Positions 44,033-51,626 of a stretch of DNA of 58,314 nt are shown here, in pieces; the first letter of the stretch is position 1, and every line of letters begins with the position of its first letter. The DNA lies in the NCBI GenBank assembly GCA_002715505.1, contig PAZF01000012.1, forward strand, positions 16,994 to 75,307, read 5' to 3'. The translations under genes were made by a program, and so were the position numbers. The notes under the pieces are model-generated. The model did not search any database. It saw only the letters and a list, made by a program, of their open reading frames with translations, and was not told where the DNA came from. The DNA comes from Candidatus Pelagibacterales bacterium. Lineage in GTDB: Bacteria > Pseudomonadota > Alphaproteobacteria > TMED109.

Positions 44033-46969
44033 ATGCATTTACAGGGAAATTTTGAAAATAACTTGGCTGAAGCTTTTAATTTTATAAATACTGGAAAAAT
44101 TGATAAAGCTATTAATTTATTTGAAAGTTTAACCGAAAAATATCCTAAGACTGCAAAAGGATTTCATCTTAAGGCTTTTGCATATACTAAAGATAACAAC
44201 TTTACAAAAGCTTTAGAAAGTATAGAAACAGCAATTAAAATATCGCCTGAAAATTTAGACATAAATCTAGACTATGCGAATATATTAAATGCAGTCGGCA
44301 AGAAGCCTGAAGCAATTAAGATATTAAAGTCTGCTGAAATAAAAAATAAAAAGGACTCAAGAATTTATTATAATTTAAGTTGTTTGAAAATAGATCTAGA
44401 AGAATATGAAGATGCTATCGAATATTTAAAAAATACTTTAGAACTGGATCCTCAAAATAAACAAGCCTCTTTTAACCTTGGTGTTTGTTTTTTTAATGTA
44501 CAGAATTTTGATAATACTATTAAAGTGTTTCAAGCCTTTCAAAAAGAATTTGGATTTAATTTTGAAGCAGAAAGATATTTATCTTTAGCATTTTATTCTG
44601 AAAATAAATTAGAAGAAGCAGAAAAGAGTTTGCAAACTCTTTGTGCCTCAAAACCAGAGGATTCTAGTTTATGGTATGATAGAGCAATAATACTAGAAAC
44701 CATGAATAGAAATATCGATGCTATTCATTGCTATTTAAAAACATTAGAGATAGTACCAGACTTTCATGATGCCTTTACAAGACTAGCATCTGTATACAAA
44801 AAAGAAGGAAAAATATATGAATTAATTGAAGTATACGAAAAAGGGAAACCCAATGAGGGAGAGGAACACATCCACTTTTCTTTATTGGCGCAAGCTTATT
44901 TAATGGATGAAAAAACCAATGAAGCTATCAAGTATATCAATAAAGCTATTAATTTATATTCTGAAAAATATAATAATAAAGATAAAAAATACCTAAATTA
45001 TTTAATTATAAAAGGAAATATTTTCTTAAGTAGCGGGGAAATAGAAAGCTCTATAAAGATATACAAAGAGGTTCTTGAAATTGATAATCTTGCAGAGCAA
45101 GCTTACATAAATATTGGTACAGCATATATAGCAGCTTCAAAGCCTAAAGAGAGCATTCCTTATTTAGAAAAGGCTATCAAGCTTAATCCAAAAATAGCTT
45201 CTACATATGCATCTCTCGGAAATGCCTGCTTCATGATAGGAAATAAAGAAAAAGCTTTAGATTACTTTAGTCAAGCTGAAAAATTAGACCCAAGTTTTTC
45301 TGGAGCACTCTCTTCAAAGGCAGCAGCATTTATGGATACAGGAAAATCAGATGAAGCAATTTTAACTTTAATAAAGGCTATTCAAAAAGATCCCTATAAT
45401 AGTAATGCATATATTAATTTAGGTATATTATTTAGAGAAAAAAGATTACCTCAAGAAGCAGAAAAATGGCTTAAAAGAGGAATTACTATCCTCAAAAATC
45501 AACCATATAAAGATAAAAAGATAGCATCAGCTTTATCAAACTTAGGATATACATACTTAGATTTAGAAAAATATACGGATATGAAAGACTGCTTTGAAAA
45601 AGCAGTTAAATATGACGAAGATTGCGTTGCTGTCCCTGGATTTTACACTTACGCCAAATTATTTATAGCTGATTGGAAAAACTTAGACTTTTACAAAAAA
45701 TTAACCTTAAAAAAAATATCTGATAATAAAAACAGCTGCACACCATTTTGTTCATTTTCAATAACGGATGATCCAGAACAGCAGAAAAAAGTTGCGACAA
45801 CTTACTCTGCAGAAAGATTTAAAAGAATATACAAGAGTAAAAGCTTCAGCTACATAAATAATTATAAGCATAAAAAACCAAAAATAGCCTATATTTCTTC
45901 TGACTTTTACGACCATGCTACGATGCATTTGATGGCAGGATTATTTGATAATCAAGATAATAAAAAATTTGATTATTACGCTATATCATATACAAAAAAA
46001 AGGGATGCTAATGCCATAACAAAGAGAGTAGAAAAAGCCTTTAAAAACTTCTATCATGTAGGTGATTACAGTAATGAGCAAATTGCAGAATTAATTAATC
46101 AATTAGAAATTGACATTGCAATTGATTTAAAAGGGTATACATATGGTACAAGAATGGACATCTTGGCTCATAGGCCCTCTCCAATTCAAATAAGTTACTT
46201 AGGACATCCAGGTACTACAGGAACTGAGTATATTGACTATGCGATAGTTGATAGTTTTATAGTACCAGAAAATAAAGATAAGTTTTTTACAGAAAAACTT
46301 ATCAAATTAAAGGGATGCTACCAAGCAACTGATAATACAAGAACAATTCCTGTTCAGTTGCCTAGGAAAAGTTTTGGGCTACCAGATGATAAGTTTATTT
46401 TTTGTTCATTTAATAATACCTATAAAATCCATCCTGAAATGTTTAGTATATGGATGGATTTACTTAAAAATAAAAAAGATAGTATTCTTTGGTTATTAGA
46501 AACAGAAGAAATAGCAAAAAAGAATCTATTAAACTTTGCTAAATCAAAAGGAGTTGCAGAAGATAGAATATTATTCTCAAAGAAAATTATTATAACTGAG
46601 CATATTCAGAGGCAAATGTGTGCTGATTTATTCTTGGATACATTTCCTATTTGCGCTCATACCACTGCAAGTGATGCATTATGGGCCGGAGTTCCTGTAA
46701 TTACTATGGCAGGAAAAAGCATGGTTAGCAGGGTTGCTGGGAGTATTCTTAAAAATATAAATATGGAAGATTTGATTACATTTAGTTATGAAGATTATAA
46801 AAATAAAGCTTTGTTTTTAGCTAATAATCCTCATGCTCTAAAAGAAGTCAGAAATAATATTATACAAAATAGAATGAAAACAAATCTTTTTGATACTAAG
46901 TCTTTTACTAAAAACCTTGAGGACGAATATGAAAAACTGTTTCTAAATTGGAAAAACAAGAATATATAA
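44033..46969 (+). CDS. TPR-repeat O-GlcNAc transferase-like (SPINDLY, GT41) protein
   Basis: 978 residues. The first 530 or so are tandem TPR repeats (for example NLDINLDYANILNAVGKKPE; PYLEKAIKLNPKIASTYASL). The C-terminal GT41 domain includes KIAYISSDFYDHATMHLMAG, GHPGTTGTEYIDY, FCSFNNTYKIHPEM and FPICAHTTASDALWAGVPV. Such enzymes add sugars to Ser/Thr and are known as flagellin glycosyltransferases in bacteria. The sigma-54 promoter upstream and neighbouring flagellins support flagellin as target. Sugar donor not known. Confidence 0.9.
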   Translation: MHLQGNFENNLAEAFNFINTGKIDKAINLFESLTEKYPKTAKGFHLKAFAYTKDNNFTKALESIETAIKISPENLDINLDYANILNAVGKKPEAIKILKSAEIKNKKDSRIYYNLSCLKIDLEEYEDAIEYLKNTLELDPQNKQASFNLGVCFFNVQNFDNTIKVFQAFQKEFGFNFEAERYLSLAFYSENKLEEAEKSLQTLCASKPEDSSLWYDRAIILETMNRNIDAIHCYLKTLEIVPDFHDAFTRLASVYKKEGKIYELIEVYEKGKPNEGEEHIHFSLLAQAYLMDEKTNEAIKYINKAINLYSEKYNNKDKKYLNYLIIKGNIFLSSGEIESSIKIYKEVLEIDNLAEQAYINIGTAYIAASKPKESIPYLEKAIKLNPKIASTYASLGNACFMIGNKEKALDYFSQAEKLDPSFSGALSSKAAAFMDTGKSDEAILTLIKAIQKDPYNSNAYINLGILFREKRLPQEAEKWLKRGITILKNQPYKDKKIASALSNLGYTYLDLEKYTDMKDCFEKAVKYDEDCVAVPGFYTYAKLFIADWKNLDFYKKLTLKKISDNKNSCTPFCSFSITDDPEQQKKVATTYSAERFKRIYKSKSFSYINNYKHKKPKIAYISSDFYDHATMHLMAGLFDNQDNKKFDYYAISYTKKRDANAITKRVEKAFKNFYHVGDYSNEQIAELINQLEIDIAIDLKGYTYGTRMDILAHRPSPIQISYLGHPGTTGTEYIDYAIVDSFIVPENKDKFFTEKLIKLKGCYQATDNTRTIPVQLPRKSFGLPDDKFIFCSFNNTYKIHPEMFSIWMDLLKNKKDSILWLLETEEIAKKNLLNFAKSKGVAEDRILFSKKIIITEHIQRQMCADLFLDTFPICAHTTASDALWAGVPVITMAGKSMVSRVAGSILKNINMEDLITFSYEDYKNKALFLANNPHALKEVRNNIIQNRMKTNLFDTKSFTKNLEDEYEKLFLNWKNKNI

Positions 46970-46970
46970 A

Positions 46971-47927
46971 ATGAATAAAAATACTGAAAATTTTATTGTC
47001 AGAGTGGAAGGAGGCCTAGGAGCTCAGATTGTAGCAGTATCAGCCTATTTTTTTTTAAAAAAAATTGGATGTAGAGCATTGTTAGACTTAGGTTATTTTG
47101 AATATCCTTATCGTAAAGCAGTCATTGGAAAACCTCAAGTAACACATTGGGACTGGAAACTAGATTATTATGGACTAAGTGAATCAAATTTAGATTGGAT
47201 AAATTTGAATAAACTAAGGAAATACTCTAAAGAAAACTTGCATGACTCCAATGAAGGACTTGAGATGTTTGATTTAAATACTGCGTTAGAAAATTTTTTT
47301 AAGGCTGAAGGAAAAGAATTTAATGAATATCATATTAATGATAGAGACTTCTATAATACAGATAATATAAAAAATGTGTTTATAGATAAACCAGTTATTA
47401 TTCATGATGGACCCAATAAAAATAGATTATTTATAAATGCAATGCTTGATAAAAGCATAAAAGAAAAATTTTGCACCAATTCTGAGGAATGGAAAACTAT
47501 AGTAAAAACAAATAATATAGACTTTCAAAATACCATATTTCTTCATTTAAGAAGAGGTGATTATTTAAATGTAGCAACTCATCTAATTTCCACAAATGAT
47601 ATTATTAAAATATGTAGAAAACTTCCTAAGGTATTAAAAAATATAGTTGTCTTTTCAGACGCAAATGAAATTGATAATCAAAAGTTTATATCAGAATTAA
47701 AGTTAATTTTTAATGAGGTAAAATGGATGGATGACATAGATAATGTTAACACACATAAAATTATGAGTGAAGCAAGCTTCTTAATGTGTTCAAATAGCCA
47801 GTTTAGTACTACTGCAGCTTATCTAAGTAATGGATTTAGTATTATTCCTCAAAAATATAGTTCTGATAACGATTATGTCTTCCAGTATGAGAATAGACAA
47901 ACTTCATTTGCATTGCTGAATAATTAA
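46971..47927 (+). CDS. Glycosyltransferase family 11-like protein
   Basis: 318 residues. GGLGAQIVAVSAYFFLKKIG near the start and IFLHLRRGDYLNV are the GT11 hallmarks (the HxRRGDY motif), followed by IVVFSDANEI and FLMCSNSQFSTTAAYLS. Family members transfer fucose or similar deoxyhexoses, commonly with an alpha-1,2 bond. Starts one base after the SPINDLY-type gene, so it shares its sigma-54 promoter. Probably extends the glycan on the filament. Confidence 0.82.
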   Translation: MNKNTENFIVRVEGGLGAQIVAVSAYFFLKKIGCRALLDLGYFEYPYRKAVIGKPQVTHWDWKLDYYGLSESNLDWINLNKLRKYSKENLHDSNEGLEMFDLNTALENFFKAEGKEFNEYHINDRDFYNTDNIKNVFIDKPVIIHDGPNKNRLFINAMLDKSIKEKFCTNSEEWKTIVKTNNIDFQNTIFLHLRRGDYLNVATHLISTNDIIKICRKLPKVLKNIVVFSDANEIDNQKFISELKLIFNEVKWMDDIDNVNTHKIMSEASFLMCSNSQFSTTAAYLSNGFSIIPQKYSSDNDYVFQYENRQTSFALLNN

Positions 47928-47950
47928 GAAAGTATTTATAAACAGCATTA

Positions 47951-48127
47951 TTAAACTCCAAACTTAATATTTGCCATCTCTTTCCATCTGTCTGACTCAG
48001 ATTTATGTAGATCCATTATTTTAATAATCATTCTTGGTGTAACTGTCTCTATATTTTCATAATTTTCTACTATCCACTGTAAAACTTCTTTTTCCAGCTT
48101 AGTTGTTATATCGTAATCATCTGTCAT
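47951..48127 (-). CDS. Small hypothetical protein, 58 residues
   Basis: ATG 48125-48127, stop 47951-47953. Soluble, acidic start (MTDDYDITTKLEKEVLQWIV) and a helical middle (PRMIIKIMDLHKSESDRWKE). It has a weak ribosome site (AAGGA 12 bases upstream). Lies antisense between two plus-strand genes. Family unknown; the codon use looks like a real gene. Confidence 0.55.
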   Translation of the reverse strand: MTDDYDITTKLEKEVLQWIVENYENIETVTPRMIIKIMDLHKSESDRWKEMANIKFGV

Positions 48128-48191
48128 CTTTAAAATCCTTTAAAATAAAATATTTATAACAAATTATATAAAATTATAAAATAAAATTTTT

Positions 48192-48206
48192 AGGCACAAA
48201 AGTTGC
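48192..48206 (+). promoter_or_regulatory. Sigma-54-like promoter of the sugar dehydratase gene
   Basis: Plus strand AGGCACAAAAGTTGC: GGCAC and TTGC at the right spacing, with A instead of T at the first position. Counting 12 bases from the GC puts the start of transcription at about 48218, which is the A of the ATG. No ribosome site is seen upstream of the ATG. Confidence 0.6.
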
Positions 48207-48217
48207 AGTATTTTTAT

Positions 48218-49537
48218 ATGGCTTCCAGCAACGAACATAAAGCAAAGCTCAAAAATAAATTAAATTTCATAAATAGTATTGGATTTGAGCATTTTGAAAA
48301 AATATATGATAGAACTAATGTTGAGGCACTAGCTCCAAATTTAAAAGAACTAAAAGGTAAAAATAAAAATTTTTATTACCCTCTTTCTATTAATACTTGG
48401 GATAGTAAAGAATATGATGCCATTAATAAAGTTGTATTATCTCAAAATTTTACAATGGGCGCTAAAGTAAAAGAGTTTGAAGAAAAGTTTGCAAAATATA
48501 TGGGGAGCAAATATGCTGTTATGGTCAACTCAGGATCCTCTGCAAACCTTCTAATGATTGCATCATTAGTACTAGATAAAAATATAGATTTGAATGAAGG
48601 CGATGAAGTAATCGTTCCTACATTAAGCTGGGCTACTACTTATTACCCATTACAACAATACAAATTAAAAGCAAAATTTGTAGATATAAATTTAGACACA
48701 TTAAATATTAATGAAGATGCTATTATTTCTGCTATATCAAAAAAAACAAAAGCAATATTCGCAGTTAATGTTTTAGGAAATCCATGTAAATTTAGAAAAT
48801 TGCATGAAATTTGTAAAAAGTATAATTTAATTTTGATAGAAGATAATTGTGAGTCGTTAGGAGCAAAATATAATGATAAATATTGCGGAACATTTGGTAT
48901 AACAGGATCTTTTAGTTTTTATTTCTCACATCATATACATACTATTGAAGGAGGAATGGTAATTACCAATAATGAGCGTACTTATCATCATTTGTTGTCA
49001 TTAAGAGCCCATGGATGGATAAGGGACTTACCTAAAGACAATAAAATATTTAATAAAAAAGGGGATAGTTTTGAGGATAGTTTTGTATTTGTTTTACCTG
49101 GTTATAATTTAAGACCAAATGAAATAAATGGATGTATTGGAATTGAACAATTAAAAAAGGTTAATAATATAATTAAACAAAGAAGAGAAAATGCAAAAAT
49201 ATTTAAAAGTCTTTTTAAAGATAATCAAAATTTACAACTTCAAAAAGAAATAGGAAAATCATCTTGGTTTGGATTTAGTATAATCCTCAAAGGTAAGTTA
49301 AAAAACAAACGTCCAGAAATTTTAAAAATTCTTAGAGAAAAAGGAATAGAAACCAGGCCTATTATATCTGGAAATTTTCTAAAATATCCTGTAACTAAAT
49401 TTTTAGATTACAAAGTATGTGGAGAAATAAATAATTCTAAAGAAATAGATAATAACGGTTTTTTTATTGGAAACAATCATGTTGATATGGAAAAAGAATT
49501 AGAATATTTTAAAAGTGTTATAAATAAATACTTTTAA
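48218..49537 (+). CDS. PLP-dependent sugar 3-dehydratase (ColD/RfbH-like, DegT family)
   Basis: 439 residues from ATG 48218; a TTG five codons upstream is not preferred. DegT/DnrJ fold: VMVNSGSSANLLMIAS (cofactor phosphate site), IVPTLSWATTYYPLQQ, LIEDNCESLGAKY (D209). The position of the PLP-binding lysine has SFSFYFSHHIHTIEGGMV, with H238 where aminotransferases have Lys. That is the pattern of ColD and RfbH, which remove the 3-hydroxyl from a nucleotide 4-keto-6-deoxyhexose. So a 3,6-dideoxy sugar is the likely product. Downstream of a sigma-54-like promoter, it probably supplies the flagellar glycan. Confidence 0.85.
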   Translation: MASSNEHKAKLKNKLNFINSIGFEHFEKIYDRTNVEALAPNLKELKGKNKNFYYPLSINTWDSKEYDAINKVVLSQNFTMGAKVKEFEEKFAKYMGSKYAVMVNSGSSANLLMIASLVLDKNIDLNEGDEVIVPTLSWATTYYPLQQYKLKAKFVDINLDTLNINEDAIISAISKKTKAIFAVNVLGNPCKFRKLHEICKKYNLILIEDNCESLGAKYNDKYCGTFGITGSFSFYFSHHIHTIEGGMVITNNERTYHHLLSLRAHGWIRDLPKDNKIFNKKGDSFEDSFVFVLPGYNLRPNEINGCIGIEQLKKVNNIIKQRRENAKIFKSLFKDNQNLQLQKEIGKSSWFGFSIILKGKLKNKRPEILKILREKGIETRPIISGNFLKYPVTKFLDYKVCGEINNSKEIDNNGFFIGNNHVDMEKELEYFKSVINKYF

Positions 49538-49545
49538 TTATAAAC

Positions 49546-50001
49546 ATGAAAAGATTTTATATTTTACTTATTTACATTCTATTTATAAAAAATAATCCTG
49601 CTAATGCGATTGACCCTTTAACTTGGGAATCTAAGGGAAATATAATTAGAGAAGAGGTTATAGATTTTCCTAGCGGTAAAAAATTTATTTCTCTTAAGCA
49701 TGAGGGTGGTTTTGAGACATCTATGGCAAGATATGGATCATACTTTTGCTCGGGAAATATTTTTTATAATCAAAAAGGAAATCTTGAGAAAATGATTTAT
49801 GCATGTGAATTTATAGATCAAAAGGGTGATAAGTTTTTTGCTATAGGTTCCAGAAATAAAGGATCAGATACTGATAGGTCAATTGGAAGAATGACTATTA
49901 TTGAAGGTCAGAAATTCTGGAAAAACTATGAGGGTAAAATTTGTATATATGGACTTGAATATGTAAACAAAACAGTTTTTATCAAAGCAAAATGTAATTA
50001 A
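49546..50001 (+). CDS. Secreted four-cysteine family protein (outlier member)
   Basis: 151 residues with a signal peptide (FYILLIYILFIKNNPANA). The body has ARYGSYFCSGNIF, then IYACEFIDQKGDKFFAIGSR, IGRMTIIEGQKFW and KICIYGLEYVNKTVFIKAKC: the same four Cys and order as the array at 52415-56849, but with IGRM for the usual AGIGK. It follows the dehydratase by 8 bases, so it appears to be in that sigma-54-controlled unit. It may be the flagellar or surface-linked branch of the family. Function unknown. Confidence 0.72.
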   Translation: MKRFYILLIYILFIKNNPANAIDPLTWESKGNIIREEVIDFPSGKKFISLKHEGGFETSMARYGSYFCSGNIFYNQKGNLEKMIYACEFIDQKGDKFFAIGSRNKGSDTDRSIGRMTIIEGQKFWKNYEGKICIYGLEYVNKTVFIKAKCN

Positions 50002-50004
50002 AAA

Positions 50005-50181
50005 TTAAATATTTTCACTATCTTCCTGTTTTATTAAAAAATCTCTTGGTGTGCATTTATTCAACAGCATCTGATAAAATAAGCCCTCTTTACAATATTG
50101 ATCTTTTCTTATTTTTTTATCTCCGAAAAAAACTGTTACAAAAAATAGAAGCAAAAGAAGGCCATAAAAAAGTAACCTCAT
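50005..50181 (-). CDS. Small membrane or secreted protein, 58 residues
   Basis: ATG 50179-50181, stop 50005-50007. Starts MRLLFYGLLLLLFFVTVFF (membrane helix or signal peptide), then a short tail with two cysteines (YCKEGLFYQMLLNKCTPRD). The DUF1330-like gene ends at 50220, 38 bases upstream. Not recognised. Confidence 0.5.
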   Translation of the reverse strand: MRLLFYGLLLLLFFVTVFFGDKKIRKDQYCKEGLFYQMLLNKCTPRDFLIKQEDSENI

Positions 50182-50219
50182 CTTAGCAATTAATCCTGTT
50201 TAATCCATGATTTAATATT

Positions 50220-50513
50220 TCAATTTTCATATAAAGTCCATATATAATCTTTTGTAGAATTTTCTCTGAGACTGCGTATGTCCTTTTTCTCAGCTTCATC
50301 TAAACATTCTTGAAAAAATTTTTCACTTGGAAATTTTACTATTACAGCATAGTCTCGCTGAATTTCTCTATGTAAATTTCTAATTGGATTCCATCCCGAA
50401 GCAATTACTTTACTTCCTTTAGAATAGATAATTTTACCCGCTTCAATTGAGTATTTTTTATAATTCTTTTCCTGAGAAGGAATAAGATTAAATACATTTA
50501 GAGCATAAACCAT
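50220..50513 (-). CDS. DUF1330-like protein
   Basis: 97 residues from ATG 50511-50513; a longer form would overlap the preceding gene. VYALNVFNLIPSQEKNYKKY, then the middle ASGWNPIRN and RDYAVIVKFPSEKFFQECL match the general DUF1330 (ferredoxin-like barrel) layout, with the YAV-x-x-FPS core. Function of this family is unclear. It starts 10 bases after the end of the frameshifted gene. Confidence 0.55.
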   Translation of the reverse strand: MVYALNVFNLIPSQEKNYKKYSIEAGKIIYSKGSKVIASGWNPIRNLHREIQRDYAVIVKFPSEKFFQECLDEAEKKDIRSLRENSTKDYIWTLYEN

Positions 50514-50523
50514 AAAACTATTC

Positions 50524-50974
50524 TTACAAGGTAATACCTTTGTTTTCGCATACAAAGCTTAATACTTTCATAGAGGTACTGTTTAGTCTAGGGTGTTGCC
50601 AATATGAAACAATCTTTGATGGAGCCTGGTTTTGGGATTGATCTTTTCCCATCGGGTCTTTATGATATGATAGTTTTAGCCATTTAAACCTTAAATTCTC
50701 ACAATCACCTTCTACATATATCTTTGCAGATAGATCTCCATATTCATCTTCTTTTTTATAATCAATTAATTCCCAAAAAAAAAACTCGGCCTTTTTCCTC
50801 TGAAATACTTAGCATATTTACATAAAATACTTGTCCATTATTACTTTCCGTTACTTTGGTCCAATCAGCATTTGCCTCAAATAAATAAAAGAAAAAAGCT
50901 AGGATATAAAAATATAAATTAATTTTTTTGTGTTTATAAAGTTTAAAGTTTCTTAGATAGTTAAGATATAACAC
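50524..50974 (-). pseudogene. Surface-adhesin-E-like secreted protein, frameshifted at a ten-A run
   Basis: The first part starts at GTG 50972-50974 and has a signal peptide ending FEANA, then DWTKVTESNNGQVFYVNMLS. It stops at TGA 50762-50764 after a run of ten A (50775-50784). With one base fewer the frame continues WELIDYKKEDEYGDLSAKIY and DCENLRFKWLKLSYHKD to SMKVLSFVCENKGITL, stop 50524-50526. The joined protein is about 149 residues with the pattern of small periplasmic proteins of the 'W-x-x-V..FW-x-L-x-DY' type. It could be a true mutation, a sequencing or assembly error, or polymerase slippage. Confidence 0.7.
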
Positions 50975-51163
50975 TTACAACTCTTCTCTAATTTTATTTT
51001 TTAATCTTCCAAAGCCTTTCCCTAGCGACCGCATTAGCTCTCCCCTACTATTTAATTCCTTTGCATTATTAATTACTTTCTTAGTTTTGTCTCTAAGTTT
51101 TTTATCAGTTGCTAATCTAAAAGCTGCTTTTTTAAATAATTTTTTTATTACAAAATTAAACAT
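50975..51163 (-). CDS. Small basic protein, 62 residues
   Basis: No membrane helix; very basic (KKLFKKAAFRLATDKKLRDK), with GRLKNKIREEL at the end. Similar short Lys-rich proteins occur in AT-rich marine Alphaproteobacteria. Function unknown. Its stop abuts the GTG start of the frameshifted gene. Confidence 0.55.
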   Translation of the reverse strand: MFNFVIKKLFKKAAFRLATDKKLRDKTKKVINNAKELNSRGELMRSLGKGFGRLKNKIREEL

Positions 51164-51296
51164 AATTCTAAATTAAAAATTTTATTCATAGCATATTTTA
51201 TTAAAAATCTCATAGCTTTAATTTCATAGCAATCTAATAATACAATTAAAAGTATAAATAGTTTACAAATTTTAAAAATGTTTTATAATATATTTT

Positions 51297-51345
51297 CGTT
51301 CATCTATCTAGACGGAAGTAGGATATATAATATCTGAAGGAACGC
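51297..51345 (+). ncRNA. Glutamine riboswitch aptamer 1 (glnA / Downstream-peptide RNA type)
   Basis: Core elements in order: CGTTCATCTATCTAGACGG, GAAGTAGG and GAAGGAACGC. The outer stem pairs CGTTC with GAACG, and the inner stem is formed by TCTA and TAGA. The conserved GGAAGTAGG and GAAGGAACGC match the glutamine-binding glnA and Downstream-peptide RNAs known mainly from cyanobacteria and marine samples. First of two tandem copies. Confidence 0.82.
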
Positions 51346-51353
51346 ATTACGTT

Positions 51354-51400
51354 CGTTCATCTCTTAGAGACGGAAGTAGGTAATGGTACCGAAGGAACGC
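51354..51400 (+). ncRNA. Glutamine riboswitch aptamer 2
   Basis: Same elements: CGTTCATCTCTTAGAGACGG, GAAGTAGG, GAAGGAACGC, with a better inner stem (TCTC/GAGA). It starts 8 bases after aptamer 1. The 37 bases between it and the start codon at 51438 hold the ribosome site (AGGAAGTGAG) and presumably the expression platform. Tandem copies could give a sharper response to glutamine. Confidence 0.85.
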
Positions 51401-51437
51401 GCTAACTTTTTTAATTTATTAAGAAAGGAAGTGAGTT

Positions 51438-51545
51438 ATGGATAGAATGTCTTTGTATTATTTTACAAAAGAAAGACAAGCTATTAAAAATAAGAAGATG
51501 CTTTTTAAGCTTTTTTTTATTTTTAGTTCTAATACTTTTAAATAA
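51438..51545 (+). CDS. 35-residue peptide under glutamine riboswitch control
   Basis: ATG 51438, stop 51543. It begins MDRMSLYYFTKERQAIKNKK and ends MLFKLFFIFSSNTFK: a basic helical first half and a hydrophobic end. The ribosome site AGGAAGTGAG is strong. In cyanobacteria, glutamine riboswitches control small proteins that inhibit glutamine synthetase; this peptide has no seen identity to those, but the logic (small basic peptide, glutamine sensor) is the same. It could be an inhibitor or regulator of nitrogen assimilation; this is inference. Confidence 0.7.
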   Translation: MDRMSLYYFTKERQAIKNKKMLFKLFFIFSSNTFK

Positions 51546-51554
51546 GTATTTTAC

Positions 51555-51587
51555 GTATGTGGTAGTTTTTACTACCACATACTTTTT
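51555..51587 (+). terminator. Rho-independent terminator of the peptide gene
   Basis: Perfect 12-base stem (51555-51566 with 51571-51582), TTTT loop, followed by TTTTT. It closes the riboswitch-peptide transcript 9 bases after its stop. The MORN gene ends 40 bases further on, on the other strand. Confidence 0.88.
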
Positions 51588-51626
51588 AAATAATAGCTAA
51601 TATTGTATTACAATTTGTGTTCTATT

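Noticed and set aside
48203-49537. The gene as a DegT-type aminotransferase starting at TTG 48203
   Set aside because: The catalytic Lys is replaced by His in an HH pair, as in dehydratases, and the TTG start would lie inside the sigma-54 promoter element.
50762-50974. An intact 70-residue protein
   Set aside because: The second frame after the ten-A run continues the same kind of protein for 80 more residues and ends neatly before the next gene, so the short form is better read as a broken or slipped gene.
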